A stretch of 64,000 nucleotides of DNA from Vibrio sp. SNU_ST1 (GCF_030563405.1 NZ_CP130749.1:186001-250000), one strand, 5' to 3'. Positions 1-9,849 are shown, numbered from the stretch's first letter. Notes: generated from the sequence alone by a model not told the origin. Program-made: numbers and translations.

Positions 1-1931
1 CGGTTGATTGGAATGGAGTAGAGCAGATCATCGATGATCCATACCAATACCATGATCTGTACGCGAGTTATGAGGATCTTCATACACCTAAAGATATGTA
101 TCATCACATGGGGGCTCAGTTTATTACGCTAGAGCGTGATGGACAGACGATTTCAGGCACGCGTTTCTTGGTGTACGCACCGCATGCAACAGCGGCTAGC
201 TTGGTGGGTAACTTCAACGCTTGGGATGGTCGTCGCCACCCAATGCAGCGTCTAGATTATGGTATGTGGGGCTTATTCATTCCCGATCTGGAAGAAGGCG
301 CACAATACAAATTTGAATTAAAAGGACCTGATGGCGAAGGCTTGCCACATAAAGCTGACCCATGGGGTTTCTACTCTGAGCAATACCCATCATTTTCATC
401 TGTGACTTACGATCACGCTCGTTACGAGTGGCAAGATTCTCAATGGCAGAATCGCCCGGTCACGCAAAAGCGCAAAGAAGCCCTTTCATTCTATGAATTG
501 CATGCCGGTTCTTGGAAACGCAATGCTGAAGGTGAATTCCTAAACTACCGTGAGCTAGCGGCAGAGCTAATCCCATATCTCACGGACCTGGGTTACACAC
601 ACGTAGAGTTGATGCCGGTTTCAGAGCATCCGTTTTACGGTTCTTGGGGTTATCAGCCAATAGGCTTGTTTGCGCCAACAAGTCGTTTTGGCTCTCCAGA
701 TGATTTCAAATTCTTCGTCGACCAATGTCACCAAGCCGGTTTAGGTGTTGTTCTGGACTGGGTTCCTGCACACTTTCCAAGTGATGATCACGGCTTAGCT
801 AACTTTGATGGAACGCCTTTGTTCCATGATCCAGATCCACGCCGTGGTTGGCACCAAGATTGGAACTCGTACATTTACGATTTAGGCAAAGAGCATGTTC
901 GCCGTTTCTTGGTAGCAAACGCTCTGTACTGGTTCGAACAATTCCATATCGACGGCATTCGTGTTGATGCGGTTGCTTCGATGTTGTACCTCGATTACTC
1001 GCGTAGCCATGATCAATGGATTCCAAATGTTGATGGCGGCAATGAGAATTACGACGCAATCGCGACATTGAAATGGATGAACGAAGAGGTGTACAAACAC
1101 TTCCCTAACGCGATGACAATTGCTGAAGAATCGACGGCTTTCCCGGGTGTTTCAGCGCCAACCTTTATGGGGGGGTTAGGCTTCGGTTTTAAGTGGAACA
1201 TGGGTTGGATGCACGATAGCTTGTCTTATATTCAAGAAGATCCAATTAACCGTAAATATCACCACGATACGATTACCTTCCCCTTGGTTTATGCTCACAG
1301 CGAAAACTACGTATTGTCTTTGTCTCACGATGAGGTGGTTTACGGTAAAGGCTCTATCCATAACAAGATGCCGGGTGATGAGTGGCAGCAAACGGCTAAC
1401 CTACGCGCTTACATGGGTTACATGTATGCACAACCGGGTAAAAAGCTGAACTTCATGGGCGCTGAATTCGGTCAAACGGCTGAATGGAACCATGATGATC
1501 AACTGCAGTGGTTCTTGTTGGAATATGAACGCCACCAAGGTGTTCAACGCTTAACGAAAGATTTGAACAATCTATACCGCTCTGAGGCAGCAATGCACGA
1601 TCTTGATTTCGACCCGAAAGGTTTTGAATGGCGTCTACAAGATTCTGCTGAAGCAAGTATTTTAGCTCATGAACGTATTAGTGAGTCGGGTGAACGAGTA
1701 TTGGTTGTTTCTAACTTTACGCCCGTTCCTCATGAGCGTTTCCGTTTAGGTGTTCCAGCCCAAGGCCAGTACTCGCTATTGCTGAATACTGACTCGGCTG
1801 ATTACGCAGGCAGCGGTTTTGAAGTGAAGCAGGTTGCTGAGGTTGAATCAGTAGCAAGCGAAGGTTTAGACACGTCGATTGAGCTGCGTTTGCCACCACT
1901 TTCAACAGTGTTTTACAAATTAAATCAATAA
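1..1931 (+). CDS. glgB: 1,4-alpha-glucan branching enzyme GlgB (5' end cut by window)
   Basis: Makes the alpha-1,6 branches of glycogen in the cytoplasm. The frame is open from base 3 with no start codon, so the gene begins outside the window. The first ATG inside (base 96) is internal: residues before it (IDDPY and onward) match the end of the GlgB N-terminal module. A CBM48 module ([10 protein letters not shown]) is followed by a GH13 barrel with [10 protein letters not shown] (nucleophile Asp codon near 966), the AEES acid/base motif near 1125 and LSHDEVV near 1320, then an all-beta C-terminal domain. About 640 residues are visible of the usual roughly 720-730. A strong terminator follows. 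The identification is secure; the true start and any operon partners upstream cannot be seen. Confidence 0.96.
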   Translation, partial: VDWNGVEQIIDDPYQYHDLYASYEDLHTPKDMYHHMGAQFITLERDGQTISGTRFLVYAPHATAASLVGNFNAWDGRRHPMQRLDYGMWGLFIPDLEEGAQYKFELKGPDGEGLPHKADPWGFYSEQYPSFSSVTYDHARYEWQDSQWQNRPVTQKRKEALSFYELHAGSWKRNAEGEFLNYRELAAELIPYLTDLGYTHVELMPVSEHPFYGSWGYQPIGLFAPTSRFGSPDDFKFFVDQCHQAGLGVVLDWVPAHFPSDDHGLANFDGTPLFHDPDPRRGWHQDWNSYIYDLGKEHVRRFLVANALYWFEQFHIDGIRVDAVASMLYLDYSRSHDQWIPNVDGGNENYDAIATLKWMNEEVYKHFPNAMTIAEESTAFPGVSAPTFMGGLGFGFKWNMGWMHDSLSYIQEDPINRKYHHDTITFPLVYAHSENYVLSLSHDEVVYGKGSIHNKMPGDEWQQTANLRAYMGYMYAQPGKKLNFMGAEFGQTAEWNHDDQLQWFLLEYERHQGVQRLTKDLNNLYRSEAAMHDLDFDPKGFEWRLQDSAEASILAHERISESGERVLVVSNFTPVPHERFRLGVPAQGQYSLLLNTDSADYAGSGFEVKQVAEVESVASEGLDTSIELRLPPLSTVFYKLNQ

Positions 1932-1962
1932 CAATTACAGTAAGCAATTGATCTAAAAGACA

Positions 1963-1990
1963 AAAAAGGGAGCCCTGAGGCTCCCTTTTT
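1963..1990 (+). terminator. Terminator after glgB
   Basis: GGGAGCC, a CTGA loop and GGCTCCC are followed by six T and preceded by A residues. It is a strong intrinsic terminator. The flanking A/T runs let it work in both directions, so it probably also ends the ecfT operon, which converges from the right. Confidence 0.9.
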
Positions 1991-2078
1991 TGTTTCGATT
2001 TTCACGCTAAAACGGTTTGAATTTCGTTAAGTCGAACATTAAGCAGCACGCTCTTTAAGCGTCACTTTCAATGAAAAC

Positions 2079-2918
2079 CTAAAATGGATACCAGAATAAT
2101 TGTGGTTCTAAAATACGTTTTACGATCGCTAACACAACGATAAAGGCGATAACCATTAGCCAAACATAATCGATACGTTTCAAAGGCGCATAGCTATACC
2201 AAGTTCGTGACTTATGTCTGCCAAAACCTCGTAACGTCATTGCGTTTGAAATCTCGTCTGCACGGTCCAAGCTAGAAAAAATGAGCGGACCTAGAACCTT
2301 AGCAACGTTTTTGATGCGAGTGAGTAAAGGTGCTTTCTTAGATAGTTCAACGCCACGAGCCTGTTGCGCGTGCATGATATTGATGAAGTCTTTTTTAACT
2401 TCAGGTAAATAACGCAGTGTTAAGCTGACCGCATAGGCGATTTTGTATGGAACGCCAATACGGTTGAGGCTCGCTGCAAACTCGGTCGGGTGCGTGGTAA
2501 AGACGAAAATTAAGGCTATCGGGAACATGCTCATGTATTTGAGCGTGACAGTAACTAAGTAAAACAGAGTCTCTTGGCTCAACGAGTAGTTACCCGGCAG
2601 TGTCAGTAATAGAGTCTCGCTACCAATGAGCTCTGTACCTTGCTGTGGAGCAAGCAGATACATGAACAAAGCATTTAGGCTTAATACGCTCACCGTTCCC
2701 AATAACAAAGGCTTATAAACGCGCACAGGCACATTGGTAAGCTTTAGCAGGAATAAACCAGTCACAATAAGCAGCGTAATCAATCTCAGGTCGAACGTAG
2801 TCAAAACCACAGTGACCCAAGCGAGAAACAGTACAAATTTAGTGATGCCGTTCAGTGCGTGTAGCGGCGATTTTGTATCAATGTAATTGATACCGAATTT
2901 TACTTTTGATGCATTCAT
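2079..2918 (-). CDS. ECF transporter transmembrane component EcfT
   Basis: Membrane scaffold (T component) of an energy-coupling-factor vitamin importer; it couples the ATPases to the substrate-binding S component. 279 residues, several hydrophobic helices, and the two cytoplasmic coupling motifs of CbiQ/EcfT proteins: AQQARGVEL near residue 185 and TLRGFG near 230. The start ATG overlaps the stop of the ATPase gene by four bases (ATGA), so translation is coupled. It is the last gene of the S-A-T operon. The family assignment is firm; the vitamin carried is set by the S component. Confidence 0.9.
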   Translation of the reverse strand: MNASKVKFGINYIDTKSPLHALNGITKFVLFLAWVTVVLTTFDLRLITLLIVTGLFLLKLTNVPVRVYKPLLLGTVSVLSLNALFMYLLAPQQGTELIGSETLLLTLPGNYSLSQETLFYLVTVTLKYMSMFPIALIFVFTTHPTEFAASLNRIGVPYKIAYAVSLTLRYLPEVKKDFINIMHAQQARGVELSKKAPLLTRIKNVAKVLGPLIFSSLDRADEISNAMTLRGFGRHKSRTWYSYAPLKRIDYVWLMVIAFIVVLAIVKRILEPQLFWYPF

Positions 2919-4609
2919 AGCGAGCTTCTCTCGTCGTCGATGAAGTACTGCATAAACGCGTTGGTATCGTCGATTTTCATCATGGTCGCAAGTTCATAAA
3001 TGCTGGTGGTACAAAGGTTCGCACGTTCTAAAAGCGATGGCTGACTAAACACTTCCGTCATGGCTGCATTAGCAATCAACTTACTGTCTGCGATTACGAT
3101 CGAACGTGTGGTGTATTCTAGAACCAAGTGCATGTCGTGTGAGATGATCACAACAGTAATACCCAAATCTCGGTTAAGCTTTTGGATGAATGCCAGCATC
3201 GATGTGTAGTTACGGTAGTCTTGGCCTGCTGTTGGCTCATCTAAGATGAGGAGTTCAGGTTCCAACACTAAGATAGAAGCGATCGTTACACGCTTTTTCT
3301 GACCATAGCTCAGAGCTTCAATGGGCCAGTGGCGGAACTTACTTAACCCACAAAGCTCAAGAACGTTCTCTACTTTTTCTGTGATCAGCTGTTCTGCAAT
3401 ACCGCGGTTACGAAGACCAAAAGCAATCTCATCAAAAATCATATGATGTGAGATCATATGATTCGGGTTCTGCATCACCACACCGACTTTCTGGCTTCTT
3501 TCAAAGATGGAAAGTTCAGATAAGTCTTGACCATTTAGATAGGAAGAACCTGAATCAGCATCTATCACACCCATGATGAGTTTGGTGATAGTGGATTTTC
3601 CTGAACCGTTCTTGCCCAAAATCGAGACAAACTCACCCTTACCAATTTTGAAACTCACATCTTCGAGTGCATTTTTTTCGCCGTCATAAGAATAAGTTAA
3701 GCCATGAACTTCGAGCAAAGGCTGGTACTGTTTCTCTGCTACCGGTGCCGGGCGCTCAGCAAACCAAGCTTGAACTGCTGGACGGAATCTTTTGTAATCC
3801 AAAGCTTTGAGGTTTGAAAGTTTATCTTCGTTAGTCAGGGGGGCTTTTGCTGCTTTAAGCGCTGATAGATAAAGAGGTTCACGAATACCGTGCGTCTCAA
3901 GTAACTTGGACGCTAAGATGTCATCCGGAGTCATATCTGCGACAATTTCCCCGCGCTCCATTAAGATCACACGATCGATATCGCGATGTAGAACATCCTC
4001 AAGGCGATGCTCGATAATCACGATAGTCTTGTTGGTTTCTTTATGAAGTTGGTCGATGATCTCAATTGTTGCTTTGCCCGTTTTAGGGTCAAGGCTTGCT
4101 AGAGGCTCATCGAACAGCAAGATATCGACATCATCGACTAAAATACCTGCTAACGATACTCGTTGTTTTTGACCACCTGAAAGGTCATGAGGAGAGCGAT
4201 CAAGCATATCCGCTAGGTCGACCATTTTTGCAGTCGATTTAACTAACGGGTACATATCAATGTTCGACATCAACTGGTTTTCTAATGCGAACGCGATATC
4301 TTCACCGATACTTAACCCCACAAATTGGCTGTCAGTATCTTGTAATACTGTGCCTACTTGCTCGGTATAGTCGTGCATTGAAAACTCAGAGACATTCTTG
4401 CCGTTGATCTCTAAAGAACCTGATACCTCACCTTTAATTGCATGAGGTATCAGACCATTGAGACACTGACCTAGCGTAGATTTACCACTACCACTTGGTC
4501 CAATAATGACGATTTTCTCTCCTTTCTCTATCCTTAGATTGATATTTTTTAGCGTCGGTTTATCCAGCGACTCATATCTAAAAGAGAAGTTCGAAAATGC
4601 TATAGTCAT
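2915..4609 (-). CDS. ECF transporter fused double ATPase (EcfA1A2 type)
   Basis: A 564-residue protein holding both energising ATPases of the ECF importer in one chain. The first half has Walker A GPSGSGKST (near residue 37), signature LSGGQKQR and Walker B ILLFDEP. The second has GKNGSGKST, a variant signature LSYGQKKR, and LLILDEP. The linker of about 60 residues around 245-300 corresponds to the DUF3744-type insert of YkoD-like proteins. It starts 6 bp after the S-component stop and overlaps ecfT, giving a three-gene operon. Whether both sites hydrolyse ATP equally is unknown; the Tyr in the second signature is a common asymmetry. Confidence 0.93.
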   Translation of the reverse strand: MTIAFSNFSFRYESLDKPTLKNINLRIEKGEKIVIIGPSGSGKSTLGQCLNGLIPHAIKGEVSGSLEINGKNVSEFSMHDYTEQVGTVLQDTDSQFVGLSIGEDIAFALENQLMSNIDMYPLVKSTAKMVDLADMLDRSPHDLSGGQKQRVSLAGILVDDVDILLFDEPLASLDPKTGKATIEIIDQLHKETNKTIVIIEHRLEDVLHRDIDRVILMERGEIVADMTPDDILASKLLETHGIREPLYLSALKAAKAPLTNEDKLSNLKALDYKRFRPAVQAWFAERPAPVAEKQYQPLLEVHGLTYSYDGEKNALEDVSFKIGKGEFVSILGKNGSGKSTITKLIMGVIDADSGSSYLNGQDLSELSIFERSQKVGVVMQNPNHMISHHMIFDEIAFGLRNRGIAEQLITEKVENVLELCGLSKFRHWPIEALSYGQKKRVTIASILVLEPELLILDEPTAGQDYRNYTSMLAFIQKLNRDLGITVVIISHDMHLVLEYTTRSIVIADSKLIANAAMTEVFSQPSLLERANLCTTSIYELATMMKIDDTNAFMQYFIDDERSSL

Positions 4610-4615
4610 TAGCGT

Positions 4616-5164
4616 TTATGCCTCGGTCAGGTTACGGCTTTGTTTGTTACGTTTAGCGACTGATTTTAGGATCAGGAAGCCTACCACTGCGATAAGAATA
4701 GTGTTGCCCGCAGCGATGATAGACAGTTGAGTGAAGACTTTAGTAAACGGTTCTGCGTATAGGATGGTGTCTAGGAACGCAGAGCTACCATAACCCACAA
4801 CGTTACCCGCAAGGGCAAGTACCACAAACAGTGCAAAATCTTTCATTGGCAGTTCGCCTTGTTGAAGGCGGTTCTTAGTCATCATTGGGAATAAGCCGAT
4901 AACCATACCGACAATACCTGAGCCCAATACCCAAGTTAACCATACCCCCCAACCTGCGAACAAATCCGTTACCCAGTGACCGATAAAGCCAACCAAGAAG
5001 CCAACAACAGGGCCAAACAAAACAGAAAACAGTGCTAGGACTGCCATTGCTGGTTTCAATGTCGTGTTAGCAAACACTGGGACACCAAACATAGGTAAAC
5101 CACCAATGCCGTACAGTGCCGCGCCAATAGCAATAACGACGACTGTTTTAGCTGAAAAGTTCAT
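4616..5164 (-). CDS. ECF transporter substrate-binding S component (UPF0397 family)
   Basis: Small membrane protein that binds the vitamin in the ECF complex. The open frame extends to 5287, but the real start is the ATG at 5164: it has GAGG 8 bases upstream and the family's characteristic opening [19 protein letters not shown]. That leaves 182 residues with about six hydrophobic helices. Members of UPF0397 are usually annotated as riboflavin-type S components. I saw no FMN (RFN) riboswitch in the leader, so the substrate (riboflavin, thiamine precursor or other) is an inference from family naming only. Confidence 0.88.
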   Translation of the reverse strand: MNFSAKTVVVIAIGAALYGIGGLPMFGVPVFANTTLKPAMAVLALFSVLFGPVVGFLVGFIGHWVTDLFAGWGVWLTWVLGSGIVGMVIGLFPMMTKNRLQQGELPMKDFALFVVLALAGNVVGYGSSAFLDTILYAEPFTKVFTQLSIIAAGNTILIAVVGFLILKSVAKRNKQSRNLTEA

Positions 5165-5264
5165 AGATAACCTCGAATACTGAAAATAAAGCATAATATT
5201 CGCCATTATTAATATGCGTCTCAATGAGAACATTTTTTGGGCAAATATAAAAAATAAGGCGCGC

Positions 5265-5329
5265 ATTATACAGTAGAACCCTTCCATAAGGGAAGGTAAG
5301 TGTCTAGATGTCTAAAATTCCATCTAGAC
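5265..5329 (-). promoter_or_regulatory. Promoter with two palindromes upstream of the ECF operon
   Basis: On the minus strand a TATAAT -10 box (5265-5270) is followed by a GC-rich discriminator (GCGCGCC), about 100 bases before the start codon. No good -35 box is visible. In its place is CCTTCC-N5-GGAAGG (5280-5296), and further upstream GTCTAGATG-N10-CATCTAGAC (5302-5329), a perfect 9-bp inverted repeat. A promoter lacking a -35 but carrying palindromes suggests control by an activator or repressor. The regulator is unknown. Confidence 0.5.
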
Positions 5330-5376
5330 GCATTAATATCATGTAAAAAGCGCAATTTTACGGTTAATCAAGCAAC

Positions 5377-5399
5377 AAAAAAGCCAGAACGAGTCTGGC
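5377..5399 (-). terminator. Terminator after yiaV
   Basis: Minus-strand GCCAGA, a 5-base loop and TCTGGC are followed by six T. It ends the yiaW-yiaV transcript just before the ECF operon promoter. T residues on the other side make it potentially bidirectional. Confidence 0.85.
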
Positions 5400-5472
5400 T
5401 TTTTGATTCATATTAACAATGTGTTAAGCGGGGGCGTCGTATATCTACGGCCGTTTAGTGGTCTAGCTCTAG

Positions 5473-6603
5473 TTAGTGGTCTAGATATAGGTAGTTTTGC
5501 CAACTCTTCATGCGAATAAGCACTTTACGCATGATAGATACGTGAGTGAAGCTGTCAGAATAAACGGCCACTTCCACGGCAGTACCCATAGGCAAATGGT
5601 ACTCAGACAGATCATCAGTGATGGTCAGCTTAACAAATACACGGCCGCTAGTACGTAGTGCGTCAGTACCTAGAAGTGTGCCTCGAGCTTGAAACTGGCT
5701 TTCACCAATGGCTGGGATCACTTCATCAATGCGTCCTTTAAACACTTTTCCTGGTAGTGCTCTAAATAGAAACTCAGCTTCGTAGCCAGGTTGCAGGCGT
5801 TGTAGTGAGTTTTGTCTAAAGGCTGCGGTATAGAATTGCGCCTCAGTGTGAACAAAGGTCATCACCGGCGCTAATGGTAGTGGTACAGCCATTACACCAG
5901 GACGAAGTGCTAGTTGGGTTACGTAGCCATCGGTTGGTGCTCTTACCACCGTTTGGTCAAGATTGAATTCAGCTTTACGTAAATCAGCAAGTAAGCCTGC
6001 AACCGCTGTATTCTCACCGCCAATCTCAGAGTTAAGTGCGATCTGAGCTTGTTGTTGGTTTGCTTCGGCTACTTTTACTGCGGCTTCGGCACCCTTATAA
6101 GCTTGTCTGCGAGTATCTAATTGTTGTTCAGTGAATGCGCCACTCTCAAAACCACGCTTGTAACGAGAAAATTCGCGTTGAGCTTTATCTCTTTCGGCAA
6201 TTGCTTTGATTTTGGCTGCTTCTGCTTCTCCAACTTGCGACTCTAGACCTAAGGCACCTTGACTCGCTTCTTTTACTTTGGCTTGCAGCTTAGCAACTTC
6301 AGCTTCAAAAGGAATCGGGTCTATTTTGAAAAGGATATCCCCTTGCTTGAGAGGCTTATTTGCTTCAACCGGAACCTCGATGACTTTGCCTCGAACTCCT
6401 GAAACAATCGGTGTTGTTGAGTAAACTTGATTACCGATTTGTGTGAAAGGGTGGTTGTAGTTCATCAATAGAATCAAAGTACCGATGAGGACAACACCAC
6501 CCAGTACGGCAGTGGGGACAGTCCATTTGTTTAGTGGGATTTTGAATACTTTGAAAATCGTAATACAAAGCGCCGCGTAGGTCATTATCAGCAGTAAATC
6601 CAT
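5473..6603 (-). CDS. yiaV: HlyD/EmrA-like membrane fusion protein (YiaV-like)
   Basis: Periplasmic adaptor protein anchored in the inner membrane. 376 residues: two hydrophobic segments within the first 50, then a biotinyl-lipoyl-like half (GVRGKVIEVPVEANKPLKQG), a long coiled coil of about residues 90-210 rich in Ala, Glu and Lys, the second lipoyl half (RAPTDGYVTQL) and a beta-barrel tail. It overlaps the yiaW stop by one base (TAATG). The same pair, a DUF3302 protein and an HlyD protein, is yiaW-yiaV in E. coli. No transporter gene is adjacent, so its partner is unknown. The last 18 bases of the gene are duplicated imperfectly just after the stop. Confidence 0.87.
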   Translation of the reverse strand: MDLLLIMTYAALCITIFKVFKIPLNKWTVPTAVLGGVVLIGTLILLMNYNHPFTQIGNQVYSTTPIVSGVRGKVIEVPVEANKPLKQGDILFKIDPIPFEAEVAKLQAKVKEASQGALGLESQVGEAEAAKIKAIAERDKAQREFSRYKRGFESGAFTEQQLDTRRQAYKGAEAAVKVAEANQQQAQIALNSEIGGENTAVAGLLADLRKAEFNLDQTVVRAPTDGYVTQLALRPGVMAVPLPLAPVMTFVHTEAQFYTAAFRQNSLQRLQPGYEAEFLFRALPGKVFKGRIDEVIPAIGESQFQARGTLLGTDALRTSGRVFVKLTITDDLSEYHLPMGTAVEVAVYSDSFTHVSIMRKVLIRMKSWQNYLYLDH

Positions 6604-6998
6604 TACTTAGCCTCCTGATCTTGAACGTTGATTGTCTCTTTCTCTGTGCTGTTTTGCTCAGTATCCATTTTCTTTAGTTGTGCAATTTCGTCCTGAAGTG
6701 CACTCACTTGGTCGATGAGAGTGTCGACACGATGATGAATGTCGTGTTGTTCTTCTTCAAGCTTAGCGAAGCCCCAGCCACGATCTTTGCGCCACAACGT
6801 AGCCCAAATCCAAAGGAACGGCCAAATAGTGTGTAAGGTGAATAGGCTAACCCAGCCTGAGACATGAATAGCGTCTTGATGAGGGTGATTGCGTTCTTTC
6901 GCAATTTCATAGGGAATATCGTGAATAACGATGATGCCGTAAAAGATAACTAATGCTACGAAAATCAGTAGACCGAGTGCAAAGTAGTCTAAAAACAT
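6603..6998 (-). CDS. yiaW: DUF3302 inner-membrane protein (YiaW-like)
   Basis: Small membrane protein of unknown biochemical role that always accompanies the HlyD-like partner. 131 residues: a first transmembrane helix at about 5-25, a second at about 45-65 (HTIWPFLWIWATLW), then a charged coiled coil (VDTLIDQVSALQDEIAQLKK) that could dock on the adaptor's coiled coil. It is slightly longer than the E. coli protein, through a polar C-terminal tail. The start has AAGGA 7 bases upstream. It is the first gene of a two-gene operon. Confidence 0.85.
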   Translation of the reverse strand: MFLDYFALGLLIFVALVIFYGIIVIHDIPYEIAKERNHPHQDAIHVSGWVSLFTLHTIWPFLWIWATLWRKDRGWGFAKLEEEQHDIHHRVDTLIDQVSALQDEIAQLKKMDTEQNSTEKETINVQDQEAK

Positions 6999-7254
6999 AA
7001 CAGATCCTTGTAATGTTAGATGTTAGTTATAAATATACTACGCTATCATCCAAGTAATTGTTATAAAAATGATTTACCGAGTTGAAAATAATATGTTGCC
7101 GCTAATAATGAGAACAAAACCATCGATGGATCTTATAAAATTCAATTGAATTTGAATAGGTTATTTCGGATTTCTTGCTGACAAGATGGCAGTTCTGATT
7201 TAAACGATGCGCATAGCCATAACCATAGTCATAGCAACAAAAAATAAAGGATAA

Positions 7255-8169
7255 ATGCGGATGTATATAGGTGAATTAGCGGCCATTGGCGCTGCGATGG
7301 TGTGGGCGTGTGCGACATGGATCTATGGGCAATTTGGACATCGCTTCTCTGCGATGCAATTGAACATTGTTAAGGGTGTGGTGGCGTCAGGGATGATGTT
7401 ACTGGTAATGCCTCTTATCCCGATGCCGGAGTTTGAACTGAGTACTAACCATTTTCTGATATTGGCAATTTCAGGTGTGATTGGCATTGCGATTGGAGAT
7501 AGCGCCTATTTTGCGGCATTAAAAAGAATTGGTGCCAATAAGACCTTGTTGCTGGAATCTCTGGCTCCACCTCTTTCTGGTGTTTTGGCATTAATGTTTC
7601 TTGGCGCGGCACTCACATTGCAAAGTTGGCTTGGTGTTGTGATAACAACATTAGCGGTGACCTTTGTGGTCTTTCAGCCGTCGAAATCAGCGAACGGTAA
7701 TAATATTTCTAATGACAAAGCACAGTGGGTTGGCATTGGATATGGGCTTATGGCAAGTATTTGTCAGGCGTCGGGTGTGGTGATTTCCCACTACGCATTG
7801 GTGGCGGGTGACATTCCACCATTGTTAGGTGCATTGATTCGCCTGACGATTGGCGTGTTTACCGTAATGCTGATTATCCCTTTCGTTGAAAAGAAGCCGT
7901 ACTCGTCGATAAAAAGAGATTTATGGGCAATGACCAAGCTCGATAAACTTTGGTTATTAGGGGCAATCTTTGTCGGGACGTTTCTCGCTCTATGGCTTCA
8001 GCAAGTGGCGTTGAAAAATGCTAACCCTGCGATTGCTCAAACATTGATAGCGACCAGCCCGGTCTTTATTTTGGTGATTTATGCGATTAGAGGAGAGAAG
8101 GTGTCAAAACAAAGTATCATCGGGACCCTGGCCGCATTAGGTGGAATCTCTTTGTTCTTTTATCAATAA
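7255..8169 (+). CDS. EamA/DMT-family transporter
   Basis: Ten-helix inner-membrane transporter of the drug/metabolite superfamily, 304 residues, with the two repeated EamA halves (about 5-140 and 155-300). The substrate is unknown. Two ATGs lie six bases apart; AAGGA at 7247-7251 is 3 bases from the first and 9 from the second (7261), so the second may be the real start. It is a single gene, followed at once by an 8-bp tandem repeat and convergent with the TPR-GGDEF gene. Confidence 0.87.
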   Translation: MRMYIGELAAIGAAMVWACATWIYGQFGHRFSAMQLNIVKGVVASGMMLLVMPLIPMPEFELSTNHFLILAISGVIGIAIGDSAYFAALKRIGANKTLLLESLAPPLSGVLALMFLGAALTLQSWLGVVITTLAVTFVVFQPSKSANGNNISNDKAQWVGIGYGLMASICQASGVVISHYALVAGDIPPLLGALIRLTIGVFTVMLIIPFVEKKPYSSIKRDLWAMTKLDKLWLLGAIFVGTFLALWLQQVALKNANPAIAQTLIATSPVFILVIYAIRGEKVSKQSIIGTLAALGGISLFFYQ

Positions 8170-8182
8170 GAGGCGAGCTTAG

Positions 8183-8254
8183 CTACAGACCTACAGACCT
8201 ACAGACCTACAGACCTACAGACCTACAGACCTACAGACCTACAGACTTACAGAC
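8183..8254. repeat. 8-bp tandem repeat, nine units
   Basis: Eight perfect copies of CTACAGAC run head to tail, followed by one variant copy (TTACAGAC). The array fills the 96-bp space between two convergent stop codons (8169 and 8266), so it is in no gene. Arrays like this change length by slippage; here it would alter only the 3' ends of the two transcripts. Confidence 0.97.
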
Positions 8255-8265
8255 GGGGCGTGTTA

Positions 8266-9849
8266 CTACTCTGTACACACTTGATTACGTCCGTTGGCTT
8301 TAGCTCTGTATAGGGCTTTGTCTGCACGATAGAAGGTACGCTGAGTATTTTCTCCCTCGCGATGCAAAGTGATACCGATACTAACGGTTAAACCGCGCTC
8401 GCCGAGTATTTCATGCCACCCAAATTGGAAGATACGCTCTCGATAATTTTCAGAGTGCATTTCTGCTTTCGCAAGGTCAGTATTCTCAAGGATGACGAGG
8501 AACTCTTCTCCGCCAAATCTGACACATGACGCGCCTCTAAACTTAAAGTATGAACGCAGTTCTTGAGAAACGCTGACGATCGCTTTATCACCCACTAAGT
8601 GGCTCAGTTCATCATTGATTGACTTAAAGTGGTCGATATCGATAACCATTAATGCGAAAGGCGTTTCGTGTAGCAGTAGATCTTTCAGTTTCACATCTAA
8701 CCAGCGACGGTTGTGTAACCCGGTCAGTGGATCGGTGAAAACATCTTGTTGTAGTTGAGCAACTGTATTTTTATGCTGCTCTGTTGTCTCTTTAAGCTCT
8801 TTGTTCTCTTGTTCGGAGAGAATCAGTTTAAGTTGTAATTCAAAACGAGACAGGCGGCGTAGTTGGCTTGCTCCGAGTTCACTGATTGGGATCTGCTTCA
8901 TCAGATCAGTTTCAATTCGGTAGCCTTTCTTTTCATAGCTCAGCGCTTCTTGAAAACGCCCTTGATTCATACACACATCACTTAGAGAATCGTAGAAACG
9001 CTTCGCAAGCACTGGTGATGAGTCGGGCTTCACACGCTTGTGAGTGCTCGACAAGATCATACTTGCATAGTCTTGTTTTCCGGTCGCACTCAGGCAGTGT
9101 GCTAACTCTAGACGAGTCATGGTCGCGAGCCAACTTGCTTGAGTGTTGTTGGCTGGATATTGAATTTTTGACAGACAACGTAGCGCTTCATGGTGCTTTT
9201 TCTTAGCACGGAGCACTTTTGCTTGATACAACAATATCTGAGCTGTGAGTAGCTTATCACTCACTAAAATGCTCAGTTCTTCGCATTCGTTCAGTAAGTC
9301 GCTGGCCGCCGTTATTCGGTTGAGCAGTAGTAAACTTGCTACCATATAAAGCTTGAATTTGAGACGAAGTGATCGACTGCTTATTGCGTGATCGATGCTG
9401 TTGATCTTTTGGTAGTAGCGAAGAGCTCTGCTGTGATCTCCGTAAGCGTCACACAGGTTCCCCATACCTAAGATAGCCATTACATATTCATCGATATGTC
9501 CGTACTCAACGGCGATTGTTGATGAGCTAACGAACTCATTCAGTGCCGACGTGTAATCACCAATTTCAACCAAGCGATTACTTAAGCTGGTCTTTACAGT
9601 AAGAATATCTTCTATATCTGTAGGAAGGTGGAGTAGGTCGAGTGCCAGTTTCAACTCATCAATACTAGTTTGATTTTGTTGTAACTCGGCGCGGTACTCA
9701 GAGCTGATGATGTAACAGTGTGCTTGTTCTGTTTGTGTCGTCGAAACGTGTTGGCGAATATGATTCCAGAATATGATCGCCTCTTCACCCGATACCGATG
9801 AAGGATCTAGACCTGCATCTGTAATCTTGCTTAATAGGGTTTCCATCAT
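8266..9849 (-). CDS. TPR-domain diguanylate cyclase with intact GGDEF
   Basis: Predicted cytoplasmic c-di-GMP synthase, 527 residues, with no transmembrane helix or signal peptide. TPR-like helical repeats cover about residues 20-330, a coiled coil about 325-365, and a GGDEF domain about 370-525. The active site reads RFGGEEF (near 446-450) and the metal-binding segment VIDIDHF is intact. The inhibitory RxxD site is absent (RGAS at that place), so product inhibition by the usual route is unlikely. The start overlaps the stop of the upstream TPR gene by four bases (ATGA), which implies coupled translation and a joint function. The TPR part probably senses a protein or peptide partner. Confidence 0.9.
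   Translation of the reverse strand: MMETLLSKITDAGLDPSSVSGEEAIIFWNHIRQHVSTTQTEQAHCYIISSEYRAELQQNQTSIDELKLALDLLHLPTDIEDILTVKTSLSNRLVEIGDYTSALNEFVSSSTIAVEYGHIDEYVMAILGMGNLCDAYGDHSRALRYYQKINSIDHAISSRSLRLKFKLYMVASLLLLNRITAASDLLNECEELSILVSDKLLTAQILLYQAKVLRAKKKHHEALRCLSKIQYPANNTQASWLATMTRLELAHCLSATGKQDYASMILSSTHKRVKPDSSPVLAKRFYDSLSDVCMNQGRFQEALSYEKKGYRIETDLMKQIPISELGASQLRRLSRFELQLKLILSEQENKELKETTEQHKNTVAQLQQDVFTDPLTGLHNRRWLDVKLKDLLLHETPFALMVIDIDHFKSINDELSHLVGDKAIVSVSQELRSYFKFRGASCVRFGGEEFLVILENTDLAKAEMHSENYRERIFQFGWHEILGERGLTVSIGITLHREGENTQRTFYRADKALYRAKANGRNQVCTE

Noticed and set aside
5165..5287. N-terminal extension of the ECF S component
   Set aside because: Family members begin at the MNFSAKTVV start, which has its own ribosome site; the extension overlaps the likely promoter leader.
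5165..5330. FMN or other known riboswitch upstream of the ECF operon
   Set aside because: I could not find the conserved RFN helices or any other aptamer pattern; only simple palindromes are visible.
8183..8254. The 8-bp array as a CRISPR array
   Set aside because: Units are contiguous with no spacers and no cas genes are present.
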